From NCBI RefSeq assembly GCF_018847375.1, contig NZ_CP072036.1:1240001-1304000 (forward strand): a stretch of 64,000 nucleotides of DNA. The letters run 5' to 3'. Shown here one piece after another: positions 56,440 to 64,000 of this stretch (the first letter of the stretch is position 1; each line of letters opens with the position of its first letter). The notes under the pieces were generated by a model. The model was not told the origin of the DNA, made no database searches, and saw only the letters and a program-made list of their open reading frames with translations. Position numbers and translations under genes: made by a program. Origin of the DNA: Akkermansia massiliensis (lineage in GTDB: Bacteria; Verrucomicrobiota; Verrucomicrobiia; Verrucomicrobiales; Akkermansiaceae).

Positions 56440-57898
56440 TTACAGGGCGAACGTCGTATCTTTGATGATGGGCAGTTTGGGCGGCGGCGGATTGAAAAGC
56501 TCCTTGATTTGTTTCAGATATTCGATCAGGGCTGAACGGACGCTTATTCCCGTCGGTTTGCCGTTTCCCTTTTGAGGGAATTTGAAATTGTTGCACAGGT
56601 AGTCGCCCATCGCGACAGTGTAAATGACGCCGTTTTTCAAGGTGCTGGTGATGCTTGGCGTAACGCCGTCCATAATCTGGTAGGAGAAACCGGAGCAGTA
56701 AACTTCCAGAATGCCTCCTTCGTCATCGGACGGGGACATGAATTTGGACAGAATCAGTTGTTCAATGTCCGCCATTGCTCATGGAGCAGGTGACGACCTT
56801 TTCCCGGAAGGGCTCCATTTCATAAATATCCTTGATCTTAATGGGGCCCTTGCAGAGATGGCTTCTGGCCCGTACGCCGCCGCGGTTGTAAATGGCAATG
56901 TCCGAATGGGAGGCCTGCTGGATGGCTTTGCAGAAAAAGGTGCCTACGGTGACGTGCGTGATATCCTCCCCGGCGACGCCCACCTGCTGGTTGAAGAACG
57001 GGTTTCCGGTGAACTGCTGGACAATCTTCTCTACTTCCGGGTCGCTGGGAATCCTTTCGTCCAGGGAAACGGCCTTCGTGGACTTGGAAAGGATGGAGGC
57101 GGGTTTTTCCGTGGAGAAGGTGATTTCCGTAACGCCTGCATGGCTCAGTCTGTGGCCTGTGTGGCTGAGCAGCGTTCCGGTTCTGAGATGGCCGTGCGGA
57201 AGCATCACATGAGTATGGCCACCCAGAATGACGTCGATATTCGGAGAATACTTCATCATTTTCAGATCGTGGTCGTATTCCAGGTGGCTGAGGATGACAT
57301 TGATGGTGTTATGGTGCAGGCGGAACCTGTCCGTGATGCCCTTGTAATCCTCTTCATCCGGCAGTTTCCATGAAATGCCGCTCATCCTGCGGACGTCCGT
57401 GGTCTGCAGGTCCACCAGGCCGATGAACCCTATGGAAATCGGCGTGCCCTTGATGGGGATGCTGGCATACGGGGAAAAACAATTTTCCAGCGTGGGGGAG
57501 GGATTGACGTTGGTAACGACAAACTTGGTGCCGGGCATCCCCTTAATGTGGTCCCGCAGGGCTTCCTGCCCGTAATCCAGGTCATGGTTCCCGATGGTCA
57601 CGATGTCGTACTTAAGCTTGTTCATCAGGACAGTCAGGGGTTCGCCCCGTTTTTCCCAGTCGTCCACATAGGGGTTGCCCATGAAATAATCTCCGGAATC
57701 CACCAGCAGCACGTGCGGGTACTTGGCGCGGTACTGTTTTACCAGCGTGGCCAGTTTGGGGAATTTTTCCAGATTGCCGTGCATATCGCTGGTGGAAATG
57801 ATGATCAGCGTTTTGTGGGGATCCGATTTGAGCTTCTGAGCCAGGGTGAACGGGCACAGGCATGCCAGGCCGGCAAGGAGAATGCGGGGCGGAATCAT
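56440..57898 (-). pseudogene. 5'-nucleotidase/UshA-type phosphatase split by a frameshift
   Basis: The N-terminal part (57898-56762) has a signal peptide (PPRILLAGLACLCPFTLAQK) and the metallophosphatase motifs STSDMHGN, DSGDYF, GNHDLDYG and GGHTHV. It then ends as CSMSNGGH-stop. The C-terminal 5'-nucleotidase domain continues in another frame from MADIEQLILSKFM (56775) to 56440. With one G removed at about 56772 the junction reads SMSNADIEQ, giving about 485 residues. UshA-type enzymes hydrolyse nucleotides or UDP-sugars in the periplasm. Either a fresh loss or a base-call error is possible. The N-terminal part alone lacks the substrate-binding domain. Confidence 0.85.
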
Positions 57899-57937
57899 GG
57901 ATGGAGAAAGTAGAGATACGGGAAATGATAAAAGGGA

Positions 57938-58459
57938 TTAACGGGCGAAAACCTCGTACGGGCCGTCACCCACTGAAATGACTTCCAGACGGACCTTGGA
58001 TACGCCGCGGCTGTGCAGGCCGATGCGGCTTGCGGCGGACGCGGTCAGGTCTATCAGGCGGTTGCTGTGAAAGGGGCCTCGGTTGTTGATCCTGACGACG
58101 GCTGATTTGCCCGTTGCCAGGCAGGTGACTTTCACCTTGCACGGCATCGGCAGGGTTTTGTGGGCCGCCGTCATGGACCGCTGGGGATTGATGTACTCTC
58201 CGGAGGATGTCTTCATGCTGCGTCCTTTCCCGCCATACCAGGAGGCATAGCCGGTTTCACTGTATTGCAGGGCGTCTGCGACGCTCATGGGAGTATATCT
58301 TTTCCCCCTCACCCGGTAGGGCGCATTTTTTACATGCGCCTCTGTCGCCTGTACGGCCGGGGCCGTTTTCTGGCCGCACTTCTCCGTAGTGGAGCAGCCC
58401 GGCATCAGAAAAAGCAGCAGGACGGGGAGGGACCAATTCACGCTTTTTATCTTTAACAC
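57938..58459 (-). CDS. RlpA-like (DPBB) lipoprotein
   Basis: A 173-residue lipoprotein: LFLMPGC is the lipobox (Cys 22). The DPBB_1 domain has SETGYASWYGGKGRSM, TSSGE, TAAHKTLPMPCKVKV and VVRINNRGPFHSNRLIDLT, ending VRLEVI. RlpA proteins bind or cut glycan strands lacking stem peptides. In most family members the loop reads N-D-R-G-P; here it is N-N-R-G-P, so a charged residue that may be catalytic is Asn. No SPOR domain is present. Activity is uncertain. It follows the 5'-nucleotidase and shares its strand. Confidence 0.85.
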   Translation of the reverse strand: MLKIKSVNWSLPVLLLFLMPGCSTTEKCGQKTAPAVQATEAHVKNAPYRVRGKRYTPMSVADALQYSETGYASWYGGKGRSMKTSSGEYINPQRSMTAAHKTLPMPCKVKVTCLATGKSAVVRINNRGPFHSNRLIDLTASAASRIGLHSRGVSKVRLEVISVGDGPYEVFAR

Positions 58460-58592
58460 ATGTTTATAATCTTGTATAACAAAAAAGAAACAGGAATTGA
58501 AATTTAATGGATAGGGATGCCCGGAAGGAATCTTTCCCCCTGCCGTGGTTTACCAGTTGAGCGGCGCGGGAAAATGCAGTATGCTTGCCCGC

Positions 58593-59465
58593 ATGAATCC
58601 TTCCAAGGTAATCGGCCTGGTCGCGTTGGCGGAAAAACCGGGACTGGGGGAAGCGCTGCGCATCATGCGCCGCGAGCTTTCCCGCCACGGGCTGGGGTCC
58701 TGCGTCATTGAGACGCCGGATGCCCTGGAACAGGCCATCGTCCGGTGCAGCATGCTGGTAACCTTCGGCGGGGACGGCACCATGCTGACCGTCTCCTCTC
58801 TGGCGGCTGCGCACCACGTGCCCCTGGCGGGCGTGAACCTGGGGCGCCTGGGATTCATGACCACCTGTTCCGTACAGGAGCTGCCGCTGCTGGCGTACGC
58901 GCTCCAGGAGGGTTCTTTCCTGACGGACGAGCGCTCCATGCTGGAGGTGGTCCGGATGGGCGTGGACGGTATCGCAGTCCCTCCCCGCAAGCTGGCGCTG
59001 AATGAAGTCTCCCTCATCCGCGCCCAGTCCGGCAAGATGGTGGACCTGGATGCCGAGATAGACGGAGAACTGCTGAACCGCTACCATGCGGACGGCGTTC
59101 TGGTCTCCACCCCCACTGGCTCCACGGCGTACTCCCTTTCCGCCGGAGGGCCGCTGGTATGGCCCATGTCCCGCGTAGTGTGCGTCACCCCCATCTGCCC
59201 GCACAGCCTGACCAACCGTTCCGTGGTGCTTCCGGACACCATGACCATACGCTTGCGGCCCCGCGAGCGCCGCGGCCGCTTTGATTCCATGGTTTATTCC
59301 CTGGACGGCCGTTCCGCCTATCCCATTGAAGTGGGAGAAAGCCTCGTGATCCGGAAAGCTCCGGAAACCCTCTCCCTGGTTCATCTCCGCAAACAGAACT
59401 TCGGCGCTCTCTTGAGGGCCAAGCTGCGCTGGCAGGGAGCGGAGATTCCTACGGATGATGAATAA
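58593..59465 (+). CDS. nadK: NAD kinase
   Basis: A 290-residue enzyme that phosphorylates NAD to NADP in the cytoplasm. Conserved motifs: GGDGTMLTVSS, the GxNLGRLGFM substrate motif, ALNEVSL, and TPTGSTAYSLSAGGPL. An N-terminal MNPSKVIGLVAL strand begins at 58593. An alternative ATG at 58581 is possible. It precedes the ribosomal-protein cluster, with a separate promoter between the two. Confidence 0.94.
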   Translation: MNPSKVIGLVALAEKPGLGEALRIMRRELSRHGLGSCVIETPDALEQAIVRCSMLVTFGGDGTMLTVSSLAAAHHVPLAGVNLGRLGFMTTCSVQELPLLAYALQEGSFLTDERSMLEVVRMGVDGIAVPPRKLALNEVSLIRAQSGKMVDLDAEIDGELLNRYHADGVLVSTPTGSTAYSLSAGGPLVWPMSRVVCVTPICPHSLTNRSVVLPDTMTIRLRPRERRGRFDSMVYSLDGRSAYPIEVGESLVIRKAPETLSLVHLRKQNFGALLRAKLRWQGAEIPTDDE

Positions 59466-59600
59466 AACCGTTCCGGCGGTTCGGAAACCGGGCCCGGCGT
59501 CTTTTGCAGGCCGGGGCGCTTCTCCATTGATCGTTCCGCATTGGCGCAGGGGCGGTAAAACGATTTTTTTAGGATGCGGGCTTGACGAAAAGGCCTATCC

Positions 59601-59639
59601 TATAATACTCTTCCTGCCCTACCACCAAGGGGGTGGTAG
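59601..59639 (+). promoter_or_regulatory. -10 box and leader hairpin for the ribosomal operon
   Basis: TATAAT at 59601-59606 lies in the TTGACG...TATAAT region, but the TTGACG spacing (13 bases) is too short, so the true -35 is unclear. Just downstream CTACCACC (59619-59626) and GGTGGTAG (59632-59639) form an 8-bp hairpin in the rplX leader. It could serve in feedback regulation by a ribosomal protein. Confidence 0.5.
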
Positions 59640-59675
59640 ATCTTAATCGCATAAACGCGTAAGAAATAGTCATAT

Positions 59676-59903
59676 ATGAAGACCCACGTGAAAAAAGGTG
59701 ATGAAGTAGAAATCATCGCCGGACGTAACCACAAGGGCAAGCGCGGCACCGTTCTCGCCGTGAATGCTTCCAAAGGTACTGTCATCGTAGAAGGCGTCCG
59801 CACCCTGAAAAAGGCTGTGCGCCCGACGGAACAGAACCCGGAAGGCGGCATTCAGGAGATTAACGGCCCGATTCACATCTCCAACGTGAAAAAAGTAGGC
59901 TAG
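59676..59903 (+). CDS. rplX: 50S ribosomal protein L24, short form
   Basis: A 75-residue KOW protein ([22 protein letters not shown]). E. coli L24 has 104 residues, so the C-terminus is shorter. It starts the assembly of the large subunit by binding 5' 23S rRNA. It is the first ribosomal gene here. The usual upstream rpsQ and rplN are not present, so the spc cluster begins abruptly. A hairpin lies in its leader. Confidence 0.96.
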   Translation: MKTHVKKGDEVEIIAGRNHKGKRGTVLAVNASKGTVIVEGVRTLKKAVRPTEQNPEGGIQEINGPIHISNVKKVG

Positions 59904-59968
59904 GCCTCCGGCCTGACCCTGCGCTTAAGCCACATAAATCATTAATAAAGAGCTGACCCGCTAAAACA

Positions 59969-60550
59969 ATGAGTACACCAACACTGCAAACATACTACCG
60001 TGAAAAGGTCGTTCCCGGCCTTCAAGCGAAGCATGCATACAAGAACGTGCATCAGATTCCCCGCCTGGAGAAGATCGTTGTCACCTCCTGCATGGGCAAG
60101 CACCCGGACCGCAAACAGGCCGTGGAAGATGCCGTCAATGAAATCGCTAAAATTACCGGACAAAAGCCGTCCGTCACCTTCGCCCGCAAGAGCGTGGCCA
60201 ACTTCAAGGTGCGTGAAGGCGAACCTCTGGGAGCCCGCGTAACGCTGCGCGGCGCCCGCATGTGGGAATTCCTGGACCGCTTCATCAACGTGACGGCTCC
60301 GAACATCCGCGACTTCCGCGGCCTTCCCTACAAGTCCTTTGACGGCAACGGGAACTATGCCATCGGTATCTCCGACCAGTCCATCTTCCCCGAAATCGAA
60401 CTTGACCAGATCAAGCGTCAGATCGGCTTCGACATCATTTTCGTGACTTCCGCTCCTACGGACGATGAAGGCCGCGACCTGCTTCGCGGTCTGGGCGTTC
60501 CCATGCGTGAACCGAAGAAGGCCGAAGAAACTCAAACCGCTAACGCCTAA
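59969..60550 (+). CDS. rplE: 50S ribosomal protein L5
   Basis: A 193-residue L5 (YYREKVVPGLQAKHAYKNVHQIPRLEKIV, GLPYKSFDGNGNYAIG). L5 binds 5S rRNA and the central protuberance. It is a little longer than E. coli L5 (179) because of the charged tail (REPKKAEETQTANA). Unusually, rpsN does not follow it; rpsH comes next after 12 bases. Confidence 0.97.
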   Translation: MSTPTLQTYYREKVVPGLQAKHAYKNVHQIPRLEKIVVTSCMGKHPDRKQAVEDAVNEIAKITGQKPSVTFARKSVANFKVREGEPLGARVTLRGARMWEFLDRFINVTAPNIRDFRGLPYKSFDGNGNYAIGISDQSIFPEIELDQIKRQIGFDIIFVTSAPTDDEGRDLLRGLGVPMREPKKAEETQTANA

Positions 60551-60562
60551 CTATTTCTTACC

Positions 60563-60964
60563 ATGGCCGTATTAAGTGACCCCATTTCCGACTTCCTCAC
60601 CCGCCTGAAAAACGCCAGCCTGGCCGGCAACGAGGAATTTACCGCTCCCTGCTCCAACATCAAGGTGGAAATCGCCCGGATTCTGCAGGAAGAAGGCTAC
60701 ATCTGGAACTATGAAGTGACCGGTGAAGGAACCAAGAAGCAAATCAAGGTGAAGACCAAATTTACCCCCCAGGGCAAGCCGGTCGTCACCGACGTGAAGC
60801 GCAGCTCCAAGCCGGGCCGCCGCCAGTACGTTTCTTCCGAGGACATTCCCCGCGTTCTCAGTGGGCTTGGCATTGCCATCGTCTCCACCTCCCGTGGTGT
60901 GATGACCGGTGCGCAGGCGCGCAAGCAGAGCATCGGCGGCGAACTTCTCGCCCTTGTATGGTAA
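60563..60964 (+). CDS. rpsH: 30S ribosomal protein S8
   Basis: A 133-residue S8 (SDFLTRLKNASLAGNEEF, SSKPGRRQYVSSEDIPRVLSGLGIAIVSTS). S8 is a primary 16S rRNA-binding protein and, in E. coli, the repressor of the spc operon. The gene is 12 bases behind rplE, with no S14 in between. Confidence 0.97.
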   Translation: MAVLSDPISDFLTRLKNASLAGNEEFTAPCSNIKVEIARILQEEGYIWNYEVTGEGTKKQIKVKTKFTPQGKPVVTDVKRSSKPGRRQYVSSEDIPRVLSGLGIAIVSTSRGVMTGAQARKQSIGGELLALVW

Positions 60965-60985
60965 CCATTAACATTTCCTAAACAT

Positions 60986-61525
60986 ATGTCCCGAGTTGGT
61001 AAAAAATCCATCACATTGCCGGACAAGGTAACGGTAAAGGTTAACGGCTCTTCCGTTCAGGTGGAAGGCCCCAAAGGCAAGCTTTCCTGGACGCTTCCGG
61101 AAGGCATCACCGCCTCCGTTGAAGGCAATCAGCTTTCCGTTGACCGCGCTGGCGAAAGCCGCCAGCTTCGCGCCCTGCACGGCACGAACCGTTCCCTGTT
61201 GAACAACATGGTCATCGGCGTTTCCGAAGGCTTCGTCAAAAACCTTGAAATCGTCGGCGTCGGTTTCCGCGCCGCCGTGAAGGGCAACATCCTGGACCTG
61301 AACCTGGGCAAGTCCCATCCGATCAACCAGGTGATTCCCGAAGGCCTCAAGGTGACCGTGACCGAAAACACGAAAGTGACGGTCGAAGGCATCGACAAAC
61401 AGGTCGTAGGCCAGTTTGCCGCTGAAGTCCGTGCGTACTATCCCCCGGAACCCTACAAGGGCAAGGGCGTGCGCTTCGCCGGTGAAGTTATCCGCCGCAA
61501 GGAAGGCAAGAGCGTCGGTAAGTAA
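60986..61525 (+). CDS. rplF: 50S ribosomal protein L6
   Basis: A 179-residue L6 with the two-domain layout (VGKKSITLPDKVTVKVNGSSVQVEGPKG; PEPYKGKGVRFAGEVIRRKEGK). L6 binds 23S rRNA near the factor-binding site. It lies 21 bases after rpsH. Confidence 0.97.
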   Translation: MSRVGKKSITLPDKVTVKVNGSSVQVEGPKGKLSWTLPEGITASVEGNQLSVDRAGESRQLRALHGTNRSLLNNMVIGVSEGFVKNLEIVGVGFRAAVKGNILDLNLGKSHPINQVIPEGLKVTVTENTKVTVEGIDKQVVGQFAAEVRAYYPPEPYKGKGVRFAGEVIRRKEGKSVGK

Positions 61526-61560
61526 TTCAGGTAATAACTATTACAACATATTTATACACG

Positions 61561-61923
61561 ATGAGTACTATCAATCGCAAAGCCATCCGCTCCAAGGTTC
61601 GCCGCCGCATCCGCAGAAAGCTCTCCGGAACGGCTTCCCGCCCCCGCCTGGCTGTCTATTTCTCCAACCGTCACGTCTATGCCCAGATCATCGACGATAC
61701 GGTGGGCAAGACCATCTGCTCCGCTTCCACGGCCGATGCATCCATCGCCGATCCTTCCAAGCTCGCCAACCGCGCCTCTGCCACCAAGGTAGGCAACCTG
61801 ATTGGTGAACGTGCGAAGGCCGCCAATGTCACTGAAGTCGTCTTCGACCGCGGTGGCTTCAAGTTCTGCGGCAAGGTGAAGGCCCTGGCCGATGCCGCCC
61901 GCGAAACTGGTTTGAAATTCTAA
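61561..61923 (+). CDS. rplR: 50S ribosomal protein L18
   Basis: A 120-residue L18 (RRRIRRKLSGTASRPRLAVYFSNRHVYAQIID, FDRGGFKFCGKVKALADAARETGL). L18 anchors 5S rRNA. The N-terminal tail is basic, as usual. It is 35 bases after rplF. Confidence 0.97.
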   Translation: MSTINRKAIRSKVRRRIRRKLSGTASRPRLAVYFSNRHVYAQIIDDTVGKTICSASTADASIADPSKLANRASATKVGNLIGERAKAANVTEVVFDRGGFKFCGKVKALADAARETGLKF

Positions 61924-61939
61924 TTGAAAGATTCCCTAA

Positions 61940-62611
61940 ATGAATAACGAAACGGAAAACACTGCTCCTGCTACGGAAGCCGCCGCTCCCGCTCAAGCGC
62001 AGCAACCCGCACAGGGCGGCCGCGACTTCCGCGGCCCCCGCGGACCCCGCCGTGACGGCCAGAATGGCCGCGGACCCCGTGGTCCCCGCCGTGACGGACG
62101 CCGTGGCCTCCAGGCTGAAGCTCCCGTGGAAGAAGGCCCCCAGCTCGCTGAAAAGGTTGTGTTCATCAACCGTTGCGCCAAGGTCGTCAAGGGCGGCCGC
62201 CGCTTCTCCTTCTCCGCCCTCGTCGTGAGCGGCGACATGGAAGGCCGCGTAGGCTTCGGCTTCGGCAAGGCCAATGAAGTGGCAGACGCCATCCGCAAGG
62301 CTACGGAAGCCGCCAAGCGCCAGCTTCGCCCGGTCTCCATCGCCAACGGCACGATTCCGCATGAAGTCTACTCCGAATTCGGCGGCGGCAAGGTGCTCCT
62401 GAAGCCCGCCTCCCCCGGTACCGGCCTCATTGCCGGCAACACCATCCGTGCCGTGCTGGAAGCAGCCGGCGTGCGTGACATCGTTGCCAAATCCCTCGGT
62501 TCCTCCAACCATGCCAACGTGGTGAAGGCTACCCTGCAGGCTCTCGCTTCCCTGCGCACGAGCGACCAGGTCCTTGCCGACCGCGGCAAGAAGAAGGAAA
62601 AGGCCATCTAA
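61940..62611 (+). CDS. rpsE: 30S ribosomal protein S5 with long Arg/Gly N-terminal extension
   Basis: A 223-residue S5, about 55 longer than E. coli S5 (167). The C-terminal 160 residues are standard ([48 protein letters not shown]). The first 65 residues are an extension: a low-complexity, acidic/alanine-rich part followed by two copies of [10 protein letters not shown] with an RGG-like run. It sits where S5 normally begins. The N-terminal extension could bind RNA. The next gene is rplO; rpmD (L30), usually between the two, is absent. Confidence 0.96.
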   Translation: MNNETENTAPATEAAAPAQAQQPAQGGRDFRGPRGPRRDGQNGRGPRGPRRDGRRGLQAEAPVEEGPQLAEKVVFINRCAKVVKGGRRFSFSALVVSGDMEGRVGFGFGKANEVADAIRKATEAAKRQLRPVSIANGTIPHEVYSEFGGGKVLLKPASPGTGLIAGNTIRAVLEAAGVRDIVAKSLGSSNHANVVKATLQALASLRTSDQVLADRGKKKEKAI

Positions 62612-62673
62612 TCTGACCAGGAGGCGGCCGCCCCGTGCCGCCGCCTCCACGAAATCCAACCATTGTAAATAAC

Positions 62674-63132
62674 ATGTTACAGCTTCATACGATTAAGCCC
62701 AATCCGGGAGCCAAGCACCGCAGGAAGCGCCTCGGCAACGGGGAAAGCTCCGGTCTCGGCAAGACCTGCGGCAAAGGCAACAAGGGCCAGAAGGCCCGTT
62801 CCGGCGGCTCCATCCGCCCGGGATTTGAAGGCGGCCAGATGCCCCTTCACCGCCGTCTGCCCAAGAAGGGGTTCAACAACACCCGCTTCCAGGACAAAAT
62901 CCTCATCGTCAACCTCTCCCAGCTCGAACGCGTGTTTGAAGCCGGCGCTACGGTTGATGAAAACACCCTGCGTGCAGCCAAGCTCGTTCAAGGTCCCTGT
63001 GACGCCGTGAAACTTCTCGGCAACGGCACCCTGACCAAAAGCCTGAACGTAGTCGTGGACTTCGTGAGCGCCAGCGCCCGCGAAAAGGTGACTCAGGCCG
63101 GTGGCACCGTCACCGTGCTCAGCGAAGCCTAA
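62674..63132 (+). CDS. rplO: 50S ribosomal protein L15
   Basis: A 152-residue L15 (LHTIKPNPGAKHRRKRLGNGESSGLGKTCGKG, RPGFEGGQMPLHRRLPKKGF). L15 helps large-subunit assembly. The start is the ATG at 62674; 13 further codons upstream are open but not conserved. It is 62 bases after rpsE. Confidence 0.97.
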   Translation: MLQLHTIKPNPGAKHRRKRLGNGESSGLGKTCGKGNKGQKARSGGSIRPGFEGGQMPLHRRLPKKGFNNTRFQDKILIVNLSQLERVFEAGATVDENTLRAAKLVQGPCDAVKLLGNGTLTKSLNVVVDFVSASAREKVTQAGGTVTVLSEA

Positions 63133-63141
63133 TCACATTTG

Positions 63142-63174
63142 GCGAACCGGGTCATGCAGCTTGACCCGGTTCGC
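63142..63174 (+). terminator. hairpin between rplO and secY, terminator or attenuator
   Basis: GCGAACCGGGTCA (63142-63154) pairs perfectly with TGACCCGGTTCGC (63162-63174), with a short loop, followed by a moderately T-rich stretch (ATTGTGTTT). It lies 9 bases after the rplO stop. It could lower secY expression relative to the ribosomal genes. Confidence 0.6.
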
Positions 63175-63276
63175 ATCATTGTGTTTACTGTTGCGGTCCC
63201 CATGGATGCCCCGGGTACAAGCCGCCGTGACATGCAAGCCAAGCTGCGCGACAACTTCTATATTACAGGACCATGA
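63154..63276 (+). other. short ORF overlapping the secY start
   Basis: From ATG 63154 the frame runs 40 codons to a TGA at 63274-63276, overlapping the secY ATG as ATGA. The product starts MQLDPVRIIVFTVAVPMDAP and is mildly basic at its end. It starts inside the terminator hairpin, so ribosomes that read it would open the stem. Inner starts exist (63202). It may be a leader peptide or chance; no family was recognised. Confidence 0.3.
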
Positions 63277-64000
63277 TATCCGCATTTGCAAACTCCATGA
63301 AAGTACCGGAGCTCAGGCACCGGATTTTGTTCACACTGGCGATGATCGTCGTCGTCCGCCTGGGGGTACAGATACCCCTGCCGGGCATTGACGTCATGGA
63401 GCTGCAGAAAGTGATTGAAGCCTCCGCGAATGCCAGCGGCCCCGGTGCGGGCCTGGCTACCGTGCTGACCATCTTTTCCGGCGGCGGCCTGCAGCAGTGC
63501 GGCATTTTTGCGCTGGGCATCATGCCCTACATCTCCGCTTCCATCATGACCCAGCTCCTTTCCGCGGTGGTTCCCCAGTGGGCCAAGATGGTGCGGGAAG
63601 AGGGCGGCCGCCAGAAGATGACCAAATGGACGCGCGCCATTGCCATCGTCATCGCCATTGTGCAGGGCTGGTTCCTGGTCGGTACATTGGAACATCCGGA
63701 CCGTTTGAAAGCCGTGGGCCTCAATATCCCTCCGGACTGCCAGCTCGTCATTGACCCAGGCATGCAGTTTGCCCTGATGACGGTGCTCATCATGGTGGCG
63801 GGCACCATGTTCCTGATGTGGATAGGCGACCAGATTACGGAGCGCGGCGTCGGCAACGGCGTCTCCCTCATTATTTCCGTCAACATTATCCATGCCCTTC
63901 CGGGCGCGGTGACCCTGGCCTGGAAAACGCTGGTGTACAAGGACGGCGCGGTCGTCCCGATGGGCGCCATGCTGCTCGTGGCCCTGATCGCCTTCCTGAT
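63273..64000 (+). CDS. secY: preprotein translocase subunit SecY (3' end outside window)
   Basis: The first 242 residues of SecY, starting MISAFANSMKVPELRHRILFTLAMIVVVRLG. It shows the conserved first membrane helix, then the plug-containing segment (SGGGLQQCGIFALGIMPYISASIMTQLL) and helices 3-6 including TERGVGNGVSLIISVNII. SecY forms the inner-membrane channel. It follows rplO as in most bacteria, but separated by a strong hairpin. Only the window edge truncates it. Confidence 0.96.
   Translation, partial: MISAFANSMKVPELRHRILFTLAMIVVVRLGVQIPLPGIDVMELQKVIEASANASGPGAGLATVLTIFSGGGLQQCGIFALGIMPYISASIMTQLLSAVVPQWAKMVREEGGRQKMTKWTRAIAIVIAIVQGWFLVGTLEHPDRLKAVGLNIPPDCQLVIDPGMQFALMTVLIMVAGTMFLMWIGDQITERGVGNGVSLIISVNIIHALPGAVTLAWKTLVYKDGAVVPMGAMLLVALIAFL

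Overview
The window looks like a chromosome segment from a Verrucomicrobiota bacterium close to Akkermansia. This is an inference from gene content: a secreted M60-family (mucinase-type) metallopeptidase, a Tat-exported GH109-type Gfo/Idh/MocA protein, many Sec or lipoprotein-exported proteins with weak or absent Shine-Dalgarno sequences, and a ribosomal-protein cluster that lacks rpsN and rpmD. Most of the DNA is fairly GC-rich housekeeping sequence. One island, about 23.1-33.8 kb, is patchily AT-rich and rearranged.

Layout. 1-9.4 kb: YugP-like zinc peptidase (partial), PepSY-like protein, fused cobA-hemD (siroheme/heme), a lipoprotein, topoisomerase III, an SHD1-type secreted protein, an aldo/keto reductase, and a cell-wall amidase split by a single-base frameshift. 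9.6-23 kb: aconitase, small membrane proteins, an L,D-transpeptidase, an exported MsrAB fusion, the M60 peptidase, RtcB facing a LysR regulator across a palindrome, an MFS transporter and a PduO-type cobalamin adenosyltransferase. 23.7-33.4 kb: a polymorphic-toxin (RHS) locus. 33.9-42.4 kb: alpha-2-macroglobulin plus PBP1C, a known periplasmic defence/repair pair. 42.4-58.5 kb: cupin, RNase R, U32 protein and folC, an SRP RNA not covered by any protein-coding gene, a coiled-coil membrane protein, the GH109-type protein, small secreted proteins, a SNF2 helicase, a frameshifted 5'-nucleotidase and an RlpA-like lipoprotein. 58.6-64 kb: NAD kinase, then rplX-rplE-rpsH-rplF-rplR-rpsE-rplO-secY.

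The RHS island is the most interesting part. A 2,098-residue RHS protein has an unusual N-terminus, a roughly 130-residue serine-rich linker, a Cys cluster and YD repeats. It ends in an AT-rich domain of about 225 residues whose motif order (beta-strand, SHG, then an AC strand) resembles a caspase/CHAT-type cysteine protease. The next gene overlaps its stop codon by ATGA and encodes an exported protein, a good candidate immunity factor. Downstream lie a 1.5-kb second copy of the RHS core, broken by stops and an indel, an orphan C-terminal fragment of a citramalate/2-isopropylmalate synthase on the opposite strand, and a second AT-rich exported lipoprotein gene. This is the architecture expected when toxin/immunity tips are swapped and displaced by recombination.

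Two otherwise normal genes (amidase, 5'-nucleotidase) each need one base removed to read through. They are either real mutations or assembly errors and should be checked against reads.
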